Source: Streptomyces glomeratus
Lineage (GTDB): Bacteria > Actinomycetota > Actinomycetes > Streptomycetales > Streptomycetaceae
DNA length: 64,000 nt
Reading direction: 5' to 3'
NCBI RefSeq assembly: GCF_021462825.1
Contig: NZ_JAKEEB010000010.1
Location: 1 to 64,000 of the forward strand
Shown: in pieces, positions 44,805-53,308 of the stretch
Numbering within the stretch: position 1 is the stretch's first letter
Layout: each line of letters opens with the position of its first letter
Position numbers and translations under genes: made by a program
Notes under the pieces: model-generated
Databases searched by the model: none
What the model was told of the DNA's origin: nothing
Seen by the model: only the letters and a program-made list of their open reading frames with translations

Positions 44805-46406
44805 TCACTCGGGGGCGGGGGCGGCCTCTAAGCGCTGCCCGATCTGCCGCAACGCGAACCACAGTTCCATCCGTACGTCCGGGTCGTCCAGGTCGGCGTC
44901 CAGCAGCGCCGTACACCGGGTGATGCGCTGTCGCACGGTGTTGCGGTGGACCGACAGGGCGACCGCCGTGCGGTCCCAGCTGCCGTGCAGGGAGAGCCAG
45001 GTGTGCAGGGTCTCGACGAGAGCGGGCGTTTCGGTGATCGGCGCGAGCAGGGTGCGGGCGTGCAGCTCGGCCTGAGCGGCCGGGACCAGGTCGGCCAGGC
45101 CCGTGTGCTCCCCGTGGCGTACCAGCTCGGCGCGGGTCGCGCGGGCGCGGGCCAGGGCCCGGGCCGCCTGGGCGTCGGCCGCGGCCCAGTCGCCCGGGGA
45201 GACGGCGGCGCTCACACCCAGGGTCCAGCCCGGCAGCGGGGCCGGTTCCCGGTCGGCGGGGACGAGGACCCGTACAGCCCCGTCGCCGAGGTCGATGAGC
45301 GGGGATCCGAGCGCGGCGCCGAGGGCGGAGGCGGCCACGGCGTCGTGCGGGCCTGAGTCACCCGGGGGCGGCTCCACGGCCCCGGGAGCCCCGGCGTCCG
45401 GGCGGGCGTGCACGACGAACCACCGCCCGTCCCCGAGCAGCGGCGCCACCGACTCCGGGGCGGCACCCAGCAGCAGCCGTACCAGCGCCGACGAGCGGGC
45501 CGCGCCCGCGCCGCTCTGGTGCTCGCCGGTCAGCAGGGAGAGCAGGACCGCGGCGACCGAGGCGATGGTGTGGTCCCCGGGATCCCGCTGCGGGGACGCG
45601 ACACCGAGGACGAAGCCCCGGCCGGGAGCGAGGGCGTAGGCGGCGAGGTGGGTGCCGGCGACGGCGTCGGTGGCCGAGGAGGGGGACGGGCGGCCCCCCG
45701 CGGCGGGCCGCACCACCCGCGCCAGCTCCGCCATCGCCTCCCGCACCTGGGTCTCCGGCCCCCGCCCCGCCGCCGCGATCCGCGTGCCGTCCGGGCCGTA
45801 GAGCACCGACCAGCCCGCCAGCCGCTGGGCCAGCTGGCGCAGCACCGAGGGCACGGGGTCCGTCCGGGAGGCCGCCGCGGCCAGGCTCTGCTGGGCCTCC
45901 GTGACGCGGCGCAGCTCCGCGAGGCGGGCCTGCGCCATCAGCTGCCACACCGCCCGCGCCACACCCGAGAACGTGGTCTGCGGCGGTACCTCGAGCAGCG
46001 GCAGCCCGTGGCGTTCGCAGGCCGCCACCAGGGCCCGCGGCACCGTGTCGTGCACCGGGGCCAGGCCGAAACCGAGTGCTGCGCCGCCCGCCGCCACGAT
46101 CCGGGAGACGTAGTCGTCGAAGTAGTCCTCGAGCCTCGGCTTCTCCTCCGGCCCCCCGCCCGGGCCCGCCGCCGTGGGGACGTGCACGCCCGCCGTCAGC
46201 AGCAGCTCACCGCCCAGCAGGTACGGGTAGGGGTCGGCCATCTCCGATGTGTGCGCCCAGTGGATCACGATGCCGGGATCCGTCGGCCCGGCGATCTGCC
46301 GCAGGGCCAGGTCCTCCCGGGCGAGCAGGGCCGTCAGCGGTACCGGTGGCGTGGGCGGTACCGCTGGGGCGGCCGGGGATCCGGCCGGGGCTGACGGGTC
46401 CGGCAT
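44805..46406 (-). CDS. PucR-family transcriptional regulator
   Basis: This 533-residue protein has an N-terminal PucR ligand-sensing domain (about 20-150, with GIVIHWAHTSEMADPYPYLLGGELLLT) and a middle GAF-like region. The C-terminal PucR helix-turn-helix (TLHTWLSLHGSWDRTAVALS, then VHRNTVRQRITRC) is in place. PucR proteins control purine, polyamine and amino-compound catabolism. It faces the symporter-ureohydrolase-ThDP operon, which it probably controls. The ATG at 46406 has GGAGGAA at good spacing; an upstream ATG at 46424 lacks one. Confidence 0.9.
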   Translation of the reverse strand: MPDPSAPAGSPAAPAVPPTPPVPLTALLAREDLALRQIAGPTDPGIVIHWAHTSEMADPYPYLLGGELLLTAGVHVPTAAGPGGGPEEKPRLEDYFDDYVSRIVAAGGAALGFGLAPVHDTVPRALVAACERHGLPLLEVPPQTTFSGVARAVWQLMAQARLAELRRVTEAQQSLAAAASRTDPVPSVLRQLAQRLAGWSVLYGPDGTRIAAAGRGPETQVREAMAELARVVRPAAGGRPSPSSATDAVAGTHLAAYALAPGRGFVLGVASPQRDPGDHTIASVAAVLLSLLTGEHQSGAGAARSSALVRLLLGAAPESVAPLLGDGRWFVVHARPDAGAPGAVEPPPGDSGPHDAVAASALGAALGSPLIDLGDGAVRVLVPADREPAPLPGWTLGVSAAVSPGDWAAADAQAARALARARATRAELVRHGEHTGLADLVPAAQAELHARTLLAPITETPALVETLHTWLSLHGSWDRTAVALSVHRNTVRQRITRCTALLDADLDDPDVRMELWFALRQIGQRLEAAPAPE

Positions 46407-46482
46407 GGTGGATGGTTCCTCCATCCTGCTCGGTTCAGATGGATGAAACGTACACTTCGCAGTCGCTTTCCGGCCACTTAGT

Positions 46483-46494
46483 GTCTGTCCAGAC
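46483..46494. promoter_or_regulatory. Small palindrome in the pucR-symporter gap
   Basis: GTCTGTCCAGAC is an inverted repeat (GTCTG/CAGAC) in the 206-bp divergent gap between the PucR gene and the symporter gene. It could be an operator; it is weak evidence on its own. Confidence 0.3.
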
Positions 46495-46612
46495 CGGCAG
46501 CCGCGGGTACGGGCGGATGTCCCCGCGATCCGCTGCCGATGTCCCTGTCCACAGGAAACACCCCCACGTATCTGCACGACACGCCACCGGAATGTGCGCG
46601 AAGGAGGGCCCC

Positions 46613-48073
46613 ATGGCCGTCGACTACACAGTGATCGTCGTCTATCTGGCCGGCATGCTGGCCATGGGCTGGTGGGGCATGCGCCGTGCCAGGTCCAAGA
46701 GCGACTTTCTGGTCGCGGGCCGCCGCCTCGGCCCCGCCATGTATTCCGGAACCATGGCCGCGATCGTCCTCGGCGGCGCGTCCACCATCGGCGGTGTCGG
46801 CCTCGGTTACCAGTACGGGCTCTCCGGCGCCTGGATGGTGTTCACCATCGGCCTCGGCCTGCTCGCCCTGTCCGTCTTCTTCTCCGCGCGCATCGCCCGC
46901 CTGAAGGTCTACACCGTCTCCGAGATGCTCGATCTGAGGTACGGCGGCCGGGCCGGCGTGATCTCGGGCCTGGTCATGTGGGCGTACACCCTCATGCTGG
47001 CGGTCACCTCGACCATCGCCTACGCCACCATCTTCGACGTCCTGTTCGACATGAACCGGACCGTCGCGATCATCCTGGGCGGCTCCATCGTCGTCGCCTA
47101 CTCGACGCTCGGCGGCATGTGGTCCATCACGCTGACCGACATGGTGCAGTTCGTGGTGAAGACGATCGGCGTCCTGCTCCTGCTGCTCCCCATCGCGGTC
47201 GTCCGGGCGGGCGGCTTCAGCGAGATGAAGGCCAAGCTGCCGACCACGTACTTCGACCCGCTGGGCATCGGCGGCGAGACGATCTTCACCTATGTCCTCA
47301 TCTACACGTTCGGCATGCTGATCGGACAGGACATCTGGCAGCGCGTGTTCACCGCCCGCAGCGACAAGACGGCCAAGTGGGGCGGCACGGTCGCCGGCAC
47401 CTACTGCCTGGCGTACGCGCTCGCCGGCGCCGTCATCGGCACCGCCGCCAAGGTGCTCTTCCCCAAGCTGGACAGCCCGGACGACGCGTTCGCGACCATC
47501 GTCAAGCAGGAACTCCCCGTCGGCGTGCGGGGGTTGGTTCTGGCCGCTGCCCTCGCCGCGGTGATGTCGACGTCTTCCGGTGCCCTCATCGCGTGTGCGA
47601 CCGTCGCCAACAACGACATCTGGTCGCGACTGCGCGGTGCGGTGCGGCGCAGCGAGGGCGCGCACGACGAGGTCAAGGGCAACCGCGTCTTCATCCTGCT
47701 CATGGGGGTCGCCGTGATCGGTACGGCCATCGCGCTGAACAACGTGGTCGAGGCGCTGACCGTCGCCTACAACCTGCTCGTCGGCGGACTGCTGGTCCCG
47801 ATCCTGGGCGGACTGCTGTGGAAGCGCGGCACCGTGCAGGGCGCGCTCGCCTCGGTCTCCGTGGGCGGTCTCGCCGTCATCGCCCTGATGGCGTCCTACG
47901 GCATCCTCGCCAACGAGCCCGTCTACTACGGCCTGCTGGCCTCGCTGGTGGCGTACGTCGTGGTGTCGCTGGTGACGAAGCCGACCGACGAGGCCGTGCT
48001 GGCCGCCTGGCGCGAGCGGCTCGCGGGCCGCGGCGCGCCGGCCGCGGAGGAGCCCGCGGCGGTGGGCGCCTAG
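46613..48073 (+). CDS. Sodium/solute symporter (SSS family)
   Basis: This 486-residue protein has about 13 membrane helices, starting YTVIVVYLAGMLAMGWWGMRR, with the SSS-typical GLGYQYGLSGAWMVFTIGLGL region. The substrate could be a polyamine, guanidino compound or organic anion; the linked ureohydrolase suggests a nitrogen compound. The ATG at 46613 follows GGAGGGC; an upstream ATG at 46592 is possible. It is the first gene of the operon opposite the PucR gene. Confidence 0.88.
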   Translation: MAVDYTVIVVYLAGMLAMGWWGMRRARSKSDFLVAGRRLGPAMYSGTMAAIVLGGASTIGGVGLGYQYGLSGAWMVFTIGLGLLALSVFFSARIARLKVYTVSEMLDLRYGGRAGVISGLVMWAYTLMLAVTSTIAYATIFDVLFDMNRTVAIILGGSIVVAYSTLGGMWSITLTDMVQFVVKTIGVLLLLLPIAVVRAGGFSEMKAKLPTTYFDPLGIGGETIFTYVLIYTFGMLIGQDIWQRVFTARSDKTAKWGGTVAGTYCLAYALAGAVIGTAAKVLFPKLDSPDDAFATIVKQELPVGVRGLVLAAALAAVMSTSSGALIACATVANNDIWSRLRGAVRRSEGAHDEVKGNRVFILLMGVAVIGTAIALNNVVEALTVAYNLLVGGLLVPILGGLLWKRGTVQGALASVSVGGLAVIALMASYGILANEPVYYGLLASLVAYVVVSLVTKPTDEAVLAAWRERLAGRGAPAAEEPAAVGA

Positions 48074-48086
48074 CGCCGGATGCTTC

Positions 48087-48139
48087 GGTCCGGCCGCCGC
48101 GCGGCGGCCGGACCGTGCGGACCCCGCCTCGGGGTCCGC
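48087..48139. repeat. Perfect 28-bp palindrome plus a second hairpin in an operon gap
   Basis: The block 48087-48114 is a perfect inverted repeat without a loop (14-bp half GGTCCGGCCGCCGC). It is followed by GCGGACCCCG-CCT-CGGGGTCCGC (48117-48139). Both lie between the symporter stop and the ureohydrolase start and could stop transcription partly, or protect the upstream mRNA end. Confidence 0.8.
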
Positions 48140-48179
48140 GACACTGTAGGAAACACGCATGACCCGGAGGAGTCCGACG

Positions 48180-49187
48180 ATGAGCACCACCGAGAACCCC
48201 GCAGCAGGCGCGGGCCGACCCCGCGGACCCGTCGACTCGTCCCGCATCCCGCGGTACGCGGGCCCCGCGACCTTCGCCCGGCTGCCCCGCCTCGACGAGG
48301 TCGGCACCGCGGACGTCGCGGTGGTCGGTGTGCCCTTCGACTCGGGCGTCTCCTACCGCCCCGGCGCCCGCTTCGGCGGCAATGCCATCCGTGAGGCGTC
48401 CCGCCTGCTGCGCCCGTACAACCCGGCGCAGGACGCCTCCCCCTTCGCCCTCGCGCAGGTCGCGGACGGCGGCGACATCGCCGTGAACCCGTTCAACATC
48501 AACGAGGCCGTGGAGACCGTCGAGGCCGCCGCCGACGAGCTGCTCGGCACGGGCGCCCGCCTGATGACCCTCGGCGGCGACCACACGATCGCGCTGCCCC
48601 TGCTGAGGAGCGTCGCCAAGAAGCACGGCCCGGTCGCCCTGCTCCACTTCGACGCCCACCTCGACACCTGGGACACCTACTTCGGCGCCGAGTACACCCA
48701 CGGCACCCCGTTCCGCCGCGCCGTCGAGGAGGGCATCCTCGACACCTCCGCGCTCTCCCACGTCGGCACCCGCGGCCCGCTGTACGGCAAGCAGGACCTC
48801 ACCGACGACGAGAAGATGGGCTTCGGCATCGTCACCTCCGCCGACATCTACCGGCGCGGCGCGGACGAGGTCGCCGACCAGCTGCGCCAGCGCATCGGCG
48901 ACCGCCCGCTGTACATCTCCATCGACATCGACTGCCTCGACCCGGCGCACGCCCCCGGCACCGGCACCCCCGAGGCCGGCGGCATGACCTCGCGCGAGCT
49001 CCTGGAGATCCTGCGCGGCCTCGCCTCGTGCAACCTCGTCTCCGCGGACGTCGTCGAGGTGGCGCCCGCCTACGACCACGCGGAGATCACCTCGGTGGCC
49101 GCCTCTCACACCGCCTACGAACTGACGACCATCATGACCCGTCAGATCGCGGCCGCCCGCGCCGGTGAGGAGACCGAGAGCAAGTGA
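48180..49187 (+). CDS. speB: Ureohydrolase (agmatinase/guanidinobutyrase family)
   Basis: This 335-residue dimanganese enzyme removes urea from a guanidino substrate (agmatine, guanidinobutyrate or similar). Metal ligands are in [19 protein letters not shown] and [20 protein letters not shown], with the [10 protein letters not shown] loop. Family labels are often agmatinase, but the ThDP decarboxylase that overlaps it points to guanidinobutyrate as another possible substrate. The ATG at 48180 has GGAGGA. The stop overlaps the next gene by four bases (GTGA), indicating coupled translation. Confidence 0.92.
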   Translation: MSTTENPAAGAGRPRGPVDSSRIPRYAGPATFARLPRLDEVGTADVAVVGVPFDSGVSYRPGARFGGNAIREASRLLRPYNPAQDASPFALAQVADGGDIAVNPFNINEAVETVEAAADELLGTGARLMTLGGDHTIALPLLRSVAKKHGPVALLHFDAHLDTWDTYFGAEYTHGTPFRRAVEEGILDTSALSHVGTRGPLYGKQDLTDDEKMGFGIVTSADIYRRGADEVADQLRQRIGDRPLYISIDIDCLDPAHAPGTGTPEAGGMTSRELLEILRGLASCNLVSADVVEVAPAYDHAEITSVAASHTAYELTTIMTRQIAAARAGEETESK

Positions 49188-50878
49188 CCCACGACCACGA
49201 CCTGGTCCTCCGTCCGACGCAGGCGCAGACCGAGGCCGCGCTGAATCCTCCCTCCGGCCGCAACGGCGGAGACCTGGTCGTGGAGACCCTGGCCGGGCTG
49301 GGCGCCACCACCGTCTTCGGGCTGCCCGGCCAGCACGCCCTCGGCATGTTCGACGCGCTGCGCCGCTCCGATCTGCGGTATGTCGGTCTGCGGGTGGAGA
49401 ACAACGCGGGCTTCGCCGCGGACGCGTACGGCCGGGTCACCGGAGAGGCCGCCCCGCTCCTCCTCTCCACCGGCCCGGGTGCGCTGACGTCCCTGGCCGC
49501 ACTCCAGGAGGCGGCGGCCGCCTCGGCTCCGGTCCTGGCCATCAGCAGCCAGATCCCGACCGCCGGTCTGGGCGGCGGCCGCCATGGCTATCTGCATGAA
49601 CTCCCCGACCAGGCGGCCTCGTTCCGGGGCGTGGTCAAGTCGGTCCACACGGTGCGCACGCAGTCGCAGATCCCGTCGGCGATCGCGGCGGCGTGGAAGT
49701 CGGCACTGACGGCTCCGCATGGGCCGGTGTGGGTGGAGATCCCCCAGGACGTGCTGCTCGCGGAGACGAGCCTGCCCGTGGTGACGGCGGTGGACGCGAC
49801 GCCGGAGGACCTGGCCCCGCGCCCCGAGCTGACCGCGGTCGCCGCCGACCTGCTGTCGAAGGCGTCCCGCCCGGCGATCATCGCGGGCGGGGGAGTGGTC
49901 CGGGCGGACGCGGCGGGCAAACTCCTGCAGCTCGCCGAGAAACTGAACGCCCCCGTCGTCACCACCTTCGGCGGCAAGGGTGCCTTCCCCTGGGAGCACC
50001 CGCTCTCCCTCCAGTCCTGGCTGGAGGACCGCCACACCACGGACTTCCTCGAGGACGCGGACGTCCTGCTGGTGGTCGGCTCGGGCCTGGGCGAACTGTC
50101 GTCGAACTACCACACGTTCAGGCCCCGCGGCCGGGTCGTCCAGATCGAGGCGGACCTGGGCAAGCTGGAGTCCAACCACCCCGCCCTGGGCATCCACGCG
50201 GACGCGCGCCTGGCGTTGCAGGCGCTGCTGGAGACGGTGCCCGTACGGGAGGACGGCACGGCCCCGGAGCGCGTACGGGCGCTGCTCGCGCGGGTCGCCG
50301 ACCGGATCGCGTCCCAGGAACTGACCCTGGAACAGCAGCTGCTGGCGTCGGTGCGGCGCGCCCTGCCCGCCGACTCCCCGTCCTTCTGGGACATGACGAT
50401 CCTGGCGTACTGGGCGTGGTCGGCGTTCGATCCGCGCGGGACGAACACGATGCACTCGGCTCAGGGCGCGGGCGGCCTCGGCTACGGCTTCCCGGCCGCG
50501 CTCGGTGCCGCCGCGGCCGACCCCACGCGCCCGGTCCTGGCGGTCTCGGGTGACGGCGGTGCGCTGTACTCGATCGCCGAGCTGGCGACCGCACGGCAGT
50601 ACGGCCTGAACGTGACCTGGCTGATCGTCGACGACGGCGGCTACGGCATCCTGCGTGAGTACATGACGGACGCCTTCGGTCAGGCCACGGCGACGGAACT
50701 GGCCCGCCCCGACTACGTGGCCCTGGCGGAGTCGTTCGGTGTCCCGGGTGTCCGTACGACCCCCGAGACCCTTCAGGAGGACCTGGCGAAGGCCCTCGCC
50801 GAGCCGGGCCCTTCGGTGGTCGTCCTCCCGGCGGTGCTGCGCATGTTCGCACCGACTCACCTCGCGGACGCGGACTGA
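49184..50878 (+). CDS. ThDP-dependent decarboxylase (acetolactate-synthase-like, AruI-type candidate)
   Basis: This 564-residue enzyme has three domains of the POX/ALS family. The N-terminal pyrimidine-binding domain has the activating glutamate E72 in [15 protein letters not shown]. The central domain follows. The C-terminal domain has the diphosphate motif [16 protein letters not shown] with VDDGGYGIL. It is not ilvB-like in context (no ilvN). In the Pseudomonas arginine-transaminase route AruI is an ALS-like 2-ketoarginine decarboxylase acting before a guanidinobutyrase, and the coupling to a ureohydrolase here suggests the same chemistry. This is inference. Confidence 0.82.
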   Translation: MTHDHDLVLRPTQAQTEAALNPPSGRNGGDLVVETLAGLGATTVFGLPGQHALGMFDALRRSDLRYVGLRVENNAGFAADAYGRVTGEAAPLLLSTGPGALTSLAALQEAAAASAPVLAISSQIPTAGLGGGRHGYLHELPDQAASFRGVVKSVHTVRTQSQIPSAIAAAWKSALTAPHGPVWVEIPQDVLLAETSLPVVTAVDATPEDLAPRPELTAVAADLLSKASRPAIIAGGGVVRADAAGKLLQLAEKLNAPVVTTFGGKGAFPWEHPLSLQSWLEDRHTTDFLEDADVLLVVGSGLGELSSNYHTFRPRGRVVQIEADLGKLESNHPALGIHADARLALQALLETVPVREDGTAPERVRALLARVADRIASQELTLEQQLLASVRRALPADSPSFWDMTILAYWAWSAFDPRGTNTMHSAQGAGGLGYGFPAALGAAAADPTRPVLAVSGDGGALYSIAELATARQYGLNVTWLIVDDGGYGILREYMTDAFGQATATELARPDYVALAESFGVPGVRTTPETLQEDLAKALAEPGPSVVVLPAVLRMFAPTHLADAD

Positions 50879-51003
50879 CGCGGACTCACAGGACCGGAGA
50901 CGTGGCACGCCACCACCTCGTGGACAGCGCGGCTGCCGGGGGCCGTGCAACCTTTGACCCACGTCTGTGAGTCATGAGGACAGGACGTGCGTGGGGCACG
51001 TAA

Positions 51004-51043
51004 ACGAATCCACGCAACGGATGACGAATCCACGCAAGGGATG
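51004..51043. repeat. Tandem 20-bp duplication upstream of the hydrolase
   Basis: ACGAATCCACGCAACGGATG and then ACGAATCCACGCAAGGGATG differ by one base and sit next to each other, ending seven bases before the ATG. The second copy may supply the AAGGGAT ribosome-binding site. Confidence 0.85.
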
Positions 51044-51050
51044 GGACTCC

Positions 51051-51971
51051 ATGACTCACCGGATGTCCCGGCGTGCCCGTGTGCTCTGTGCGAGCCTCGG
51101 TGCCGGGATGCTCATACCGATCGCGGCCGCCGCCGCGCCCGCCGCCGCGACGACGCCGACGGTCAGCTGCACGTCGGGCAAGGCGGGCCTGGCGACGAAG
51201 CTGCAGCAGGACATCACCGCGGCCCTCGCGGGCCGCAAGGGCACCGTCGCGGTCGGCCTCTACGACCGTTCCACGAACACCACCTGCTCGCTGCGCGCCA
51301 CCAGCGCCTACGACTCGGCCAGCGTCGTCAAGGTCACCGTGCTGGGCACGCTGTTGTGGGACGCCAAGAAGCACAACCGCTATCTGACCGACCGTGAGAA
51401 CACCCTCGCCACGGCGATGATCACCAAGTCGGACAACAGCGCGACCAGCGCGCTGTGGAAGCAGCTGGGCCTGACGAAGATCAACGGCTTCCTCACGGCC
51501 GCCGGCATGACCCAGACCAAGCCGGGCGCGGACGGCTACTGGGGCCTGACCCAGATCACCGTGCAGGACGAGCAGAAGCTGCTCAAGCTCATCACCGCCA
51601 GGAACTCCGTGCTGAGTGACAACTCCCGCGCCTACATCCTGAAGCTGATGGGGCAGGTCGTCTCCTCCCAGCGCTGGGGCACCCCGGCGGGTGCACCCTC
51701 GGGTGTCTCCGTGCACGTCAAGAACGGCTGGCTGCAGCGCGCCACGCACGGCTGGCGCGTGCACAGCGTCGGCACGTTCAACGGGAACGGGCACGACTAC
51801 ATGATCACCGTGCTGACACAGGACAACAGCACCATGGACTACGGCGTCGCCACCATCCAGAACGTGGCCAGGGCCATCCATAAGGACCTGGTGCCGACAC
51901 CGTCCACCACCAGCAAGTACGTGCCCACGAGCACGCCCGGGGAGGCGTTCCCGGCGGTGCCCGCCGACTGA
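51051..51971 (+). CDS. Secreted serine hydrolase, class A beta-lactamase fold
   Basis: This 306-residue protein has a signal peptide (VLCASLGAGMLIPIAAAAAP). The beta-lactamase/transpeptidase landmarks are S91-V-V-K94 (SxxK), SDN in KSDNSATSAL, and VKNG in the position of the KTG box. The length fits a class A beta-lactamase domain; whether it hydrolyses beta-lactams or a cell-wall peptide is not evident. The start at 51051 is chosen because the signal peptide begins there; an upstream in-frame start lies in a repeat. Confidence 0.85.
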   Translation: MTHRMSRRARVLCASLGAGMLIPIAAAAAPAAATTPTVSCTSGKAGLATKLQQDITAALAGRKGTVAVGLYDRSTNTTCSLRATSAYDSASVVKVTVLGTLLWDAKKHNRYLTDRENTLATAMITKSDNSATSALWKQLGLTKINGFLTAAGMTQTKPGADGYWGLTQITVQDEQKLLKLITARNSVLSDNSRAYILKLMGQVVSSQRWGTPAGAPSGVSVHVKNGWLQRATHGWRVHSVGTFNGNGHDYMITVLTQDNSTMDYGVATIQNVARAIHKDLVPTPSTTSKYVPTSTPGEAFPAVPAD

Positions 51972-52037
51972 CGAACGGCCGCGGTGGTTCACGGGGAGTC
52001 AACCCCCGGGTCACGCGGCTCGGCCTACGGTGACGGT

Positions 52038-53078
52038 ATGCGCCTGAGAATCCTTCTCGCCACCGTCACCGCCACCCTGGCGGCGGCCACCGTACCGGCC
52101 GCCGCCGACACGGCCGCCGGTACCGGCAGCGCCGCCCACGCATGTTCCTCCGCCGTCGGCATCCAGGGCTTCTCCGACGCCCTGGACAAGACGACCTACG
52201 GCAACACGTTCGTCGGCAACCTCTCCGCGCTCTCCGTCGACCGGGACAAAGGGATGGCCGGACTGTCCGACCGCTCGTCGCTGTTCACCCTGGACCCCGG
52301 GACCCTCAAGCCCACGAGCGTGGTGAACCTCGCCGACGAGAAGGGCGCCGCGCTCGACTCCGAGGGTCTGGTCGCCGACCGCGACGGCACCTGGCTCGTC
52401 TCCTCCGAGACCGAACCGTCGGTGCGCCGCTACTCCCGCGACGGAAGGATCCTGGACCGCCTTCCGGTGCCGGACGCGCTGGGGGTCGCACCGGCCGGCC
52501 GCGCCGTGTCCAACCAGACCTTCGAGGGCCTGACCCTGCTGCCCGGCGGGCGCACGCTGCTGGCCGGTATGGAGGGCTCGCTGAGCGGCGACGCCCCGGG
52601 CATCGTCCGCTTCCAGACCTGGACGCGCCAGGGGAAGCACTTCGCGCTCGCGGCCCAGTACGGATACCTCAAGGACCCCGGGCTCGGCGTCGCCGAGACC
52701 ACGGCAACGCCCGACGGCCGTCTGCTGGTCCTGGAGCGCGGGTTCACGGCCGGGTACGGGAACACGATCCGCCTCTACCTGGCTGACCTGCGGCACGCCA
52801 CCGACACCCGCGGCATCGACACGCTGACCGGCCGGGACGGCGTGCGCCTCGCCCGCAAGACCCTCCTCGCGGACCTGGTGAACTGCCCCGCGCTCGGTGC
52901 GCAGGCCAAGCAGCCCCAGCCGAACCCGCTGCTCGACAACATCGAGGGCATGACGGTCACGGGCGCCTCGCACGGCCGGCTGAACCTGCTCCTGGTCAGC
53001 GACGACAACCAGAGCACCGCCCAGATCACCCGCCTGTACTCCCTGCGCGTACGCCTCCCGCACCCCGCCACCCGCTGA
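52038..53078 (+). CDS. Secreted esterase-like phytase-family protein
   Basis: This 346-residue exported protein has a signal peptide (RILLATVTATLAAATVPAAA) followed by a beta-propeller-like domain of the esterase-like activity of phytase family. DSEGLVADRDGTWLVSSETE and FEGLTLLPGGRTLLAGMEG are typical, and LLDNIEGMTVT occurs late. It is predicted to be extracellular; the substrate is uncertain. The ATG at 52038 is the first in-frame start with a clear signal peptide. Confidence 0.85.
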   Translation: MRLRILLATVTATLAAATVPAAADTAAGTGSAAHACSSAVGIQGFSDALDKTTYGNTFVGNLSALSVDRDKGMAGLSDRSSLFTLDPGTLKPTSVVNLADEKGAALDSEGLVADRDGTWLVSSETEPSVRRYSRDGRILDRLPVPDALGVAPAGRAVSNQTFEGLTLLPGGRTLLAGMEGSLSGDAPGIVRFQTWTRQGKHFALAAQYGYLKDPGLGVAETTATPDGRLLVLERGFTAGYGNTIRLYLADLRHATDTRGIDTLTGRDGVRLARKTLLADLVNCPALGAQAKQPQPNPLLDNIEGMTVTGASHGRLNLLLVSDDNQSTAQITRLYSLRVRLPHPATR

Positions 53079-53093
53079 CGGCCCGCGGAAAGC

Positions 53094-53124
53094 GGAACGG
53101 CCGGGCGCCACGCCCGGCCGTTCC
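53094..53124. terminator. Hairpin after the phytase-like gene
   Basis: A perfect 14-bp stem (GGAACGGCCGGGCG and its complement, loop CCA) lies 16 bp after the stop and before the ABC transporter gene. Confidence 0.88.
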
Positions 53125-53308
53125 CCCGTTCGGTCCCCGGGCCGGGTCATCACCGTCACCGTAGAAACGTCACTCACCTTCCAACGGCGTAGGTCCGGGG
53201 TCGCAGGCGCCTTCCGACCTTAGGCCGGGAATTGTTGCGGAGGGATGAAATCCGCCCTGGTCGGCGTTGGTGGCTTGCGGACGGACAGGGCGACGGGAAG
53301 GGGCCGAC

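Noticed and set aside
46478..48307. Minus-strand frame of about 600 codons
   Set aside because: It is opposite the sodium symporter, which has obvious helices; the frame is Arg/Gly/Asp/Glu-rich and lacks a start signal.
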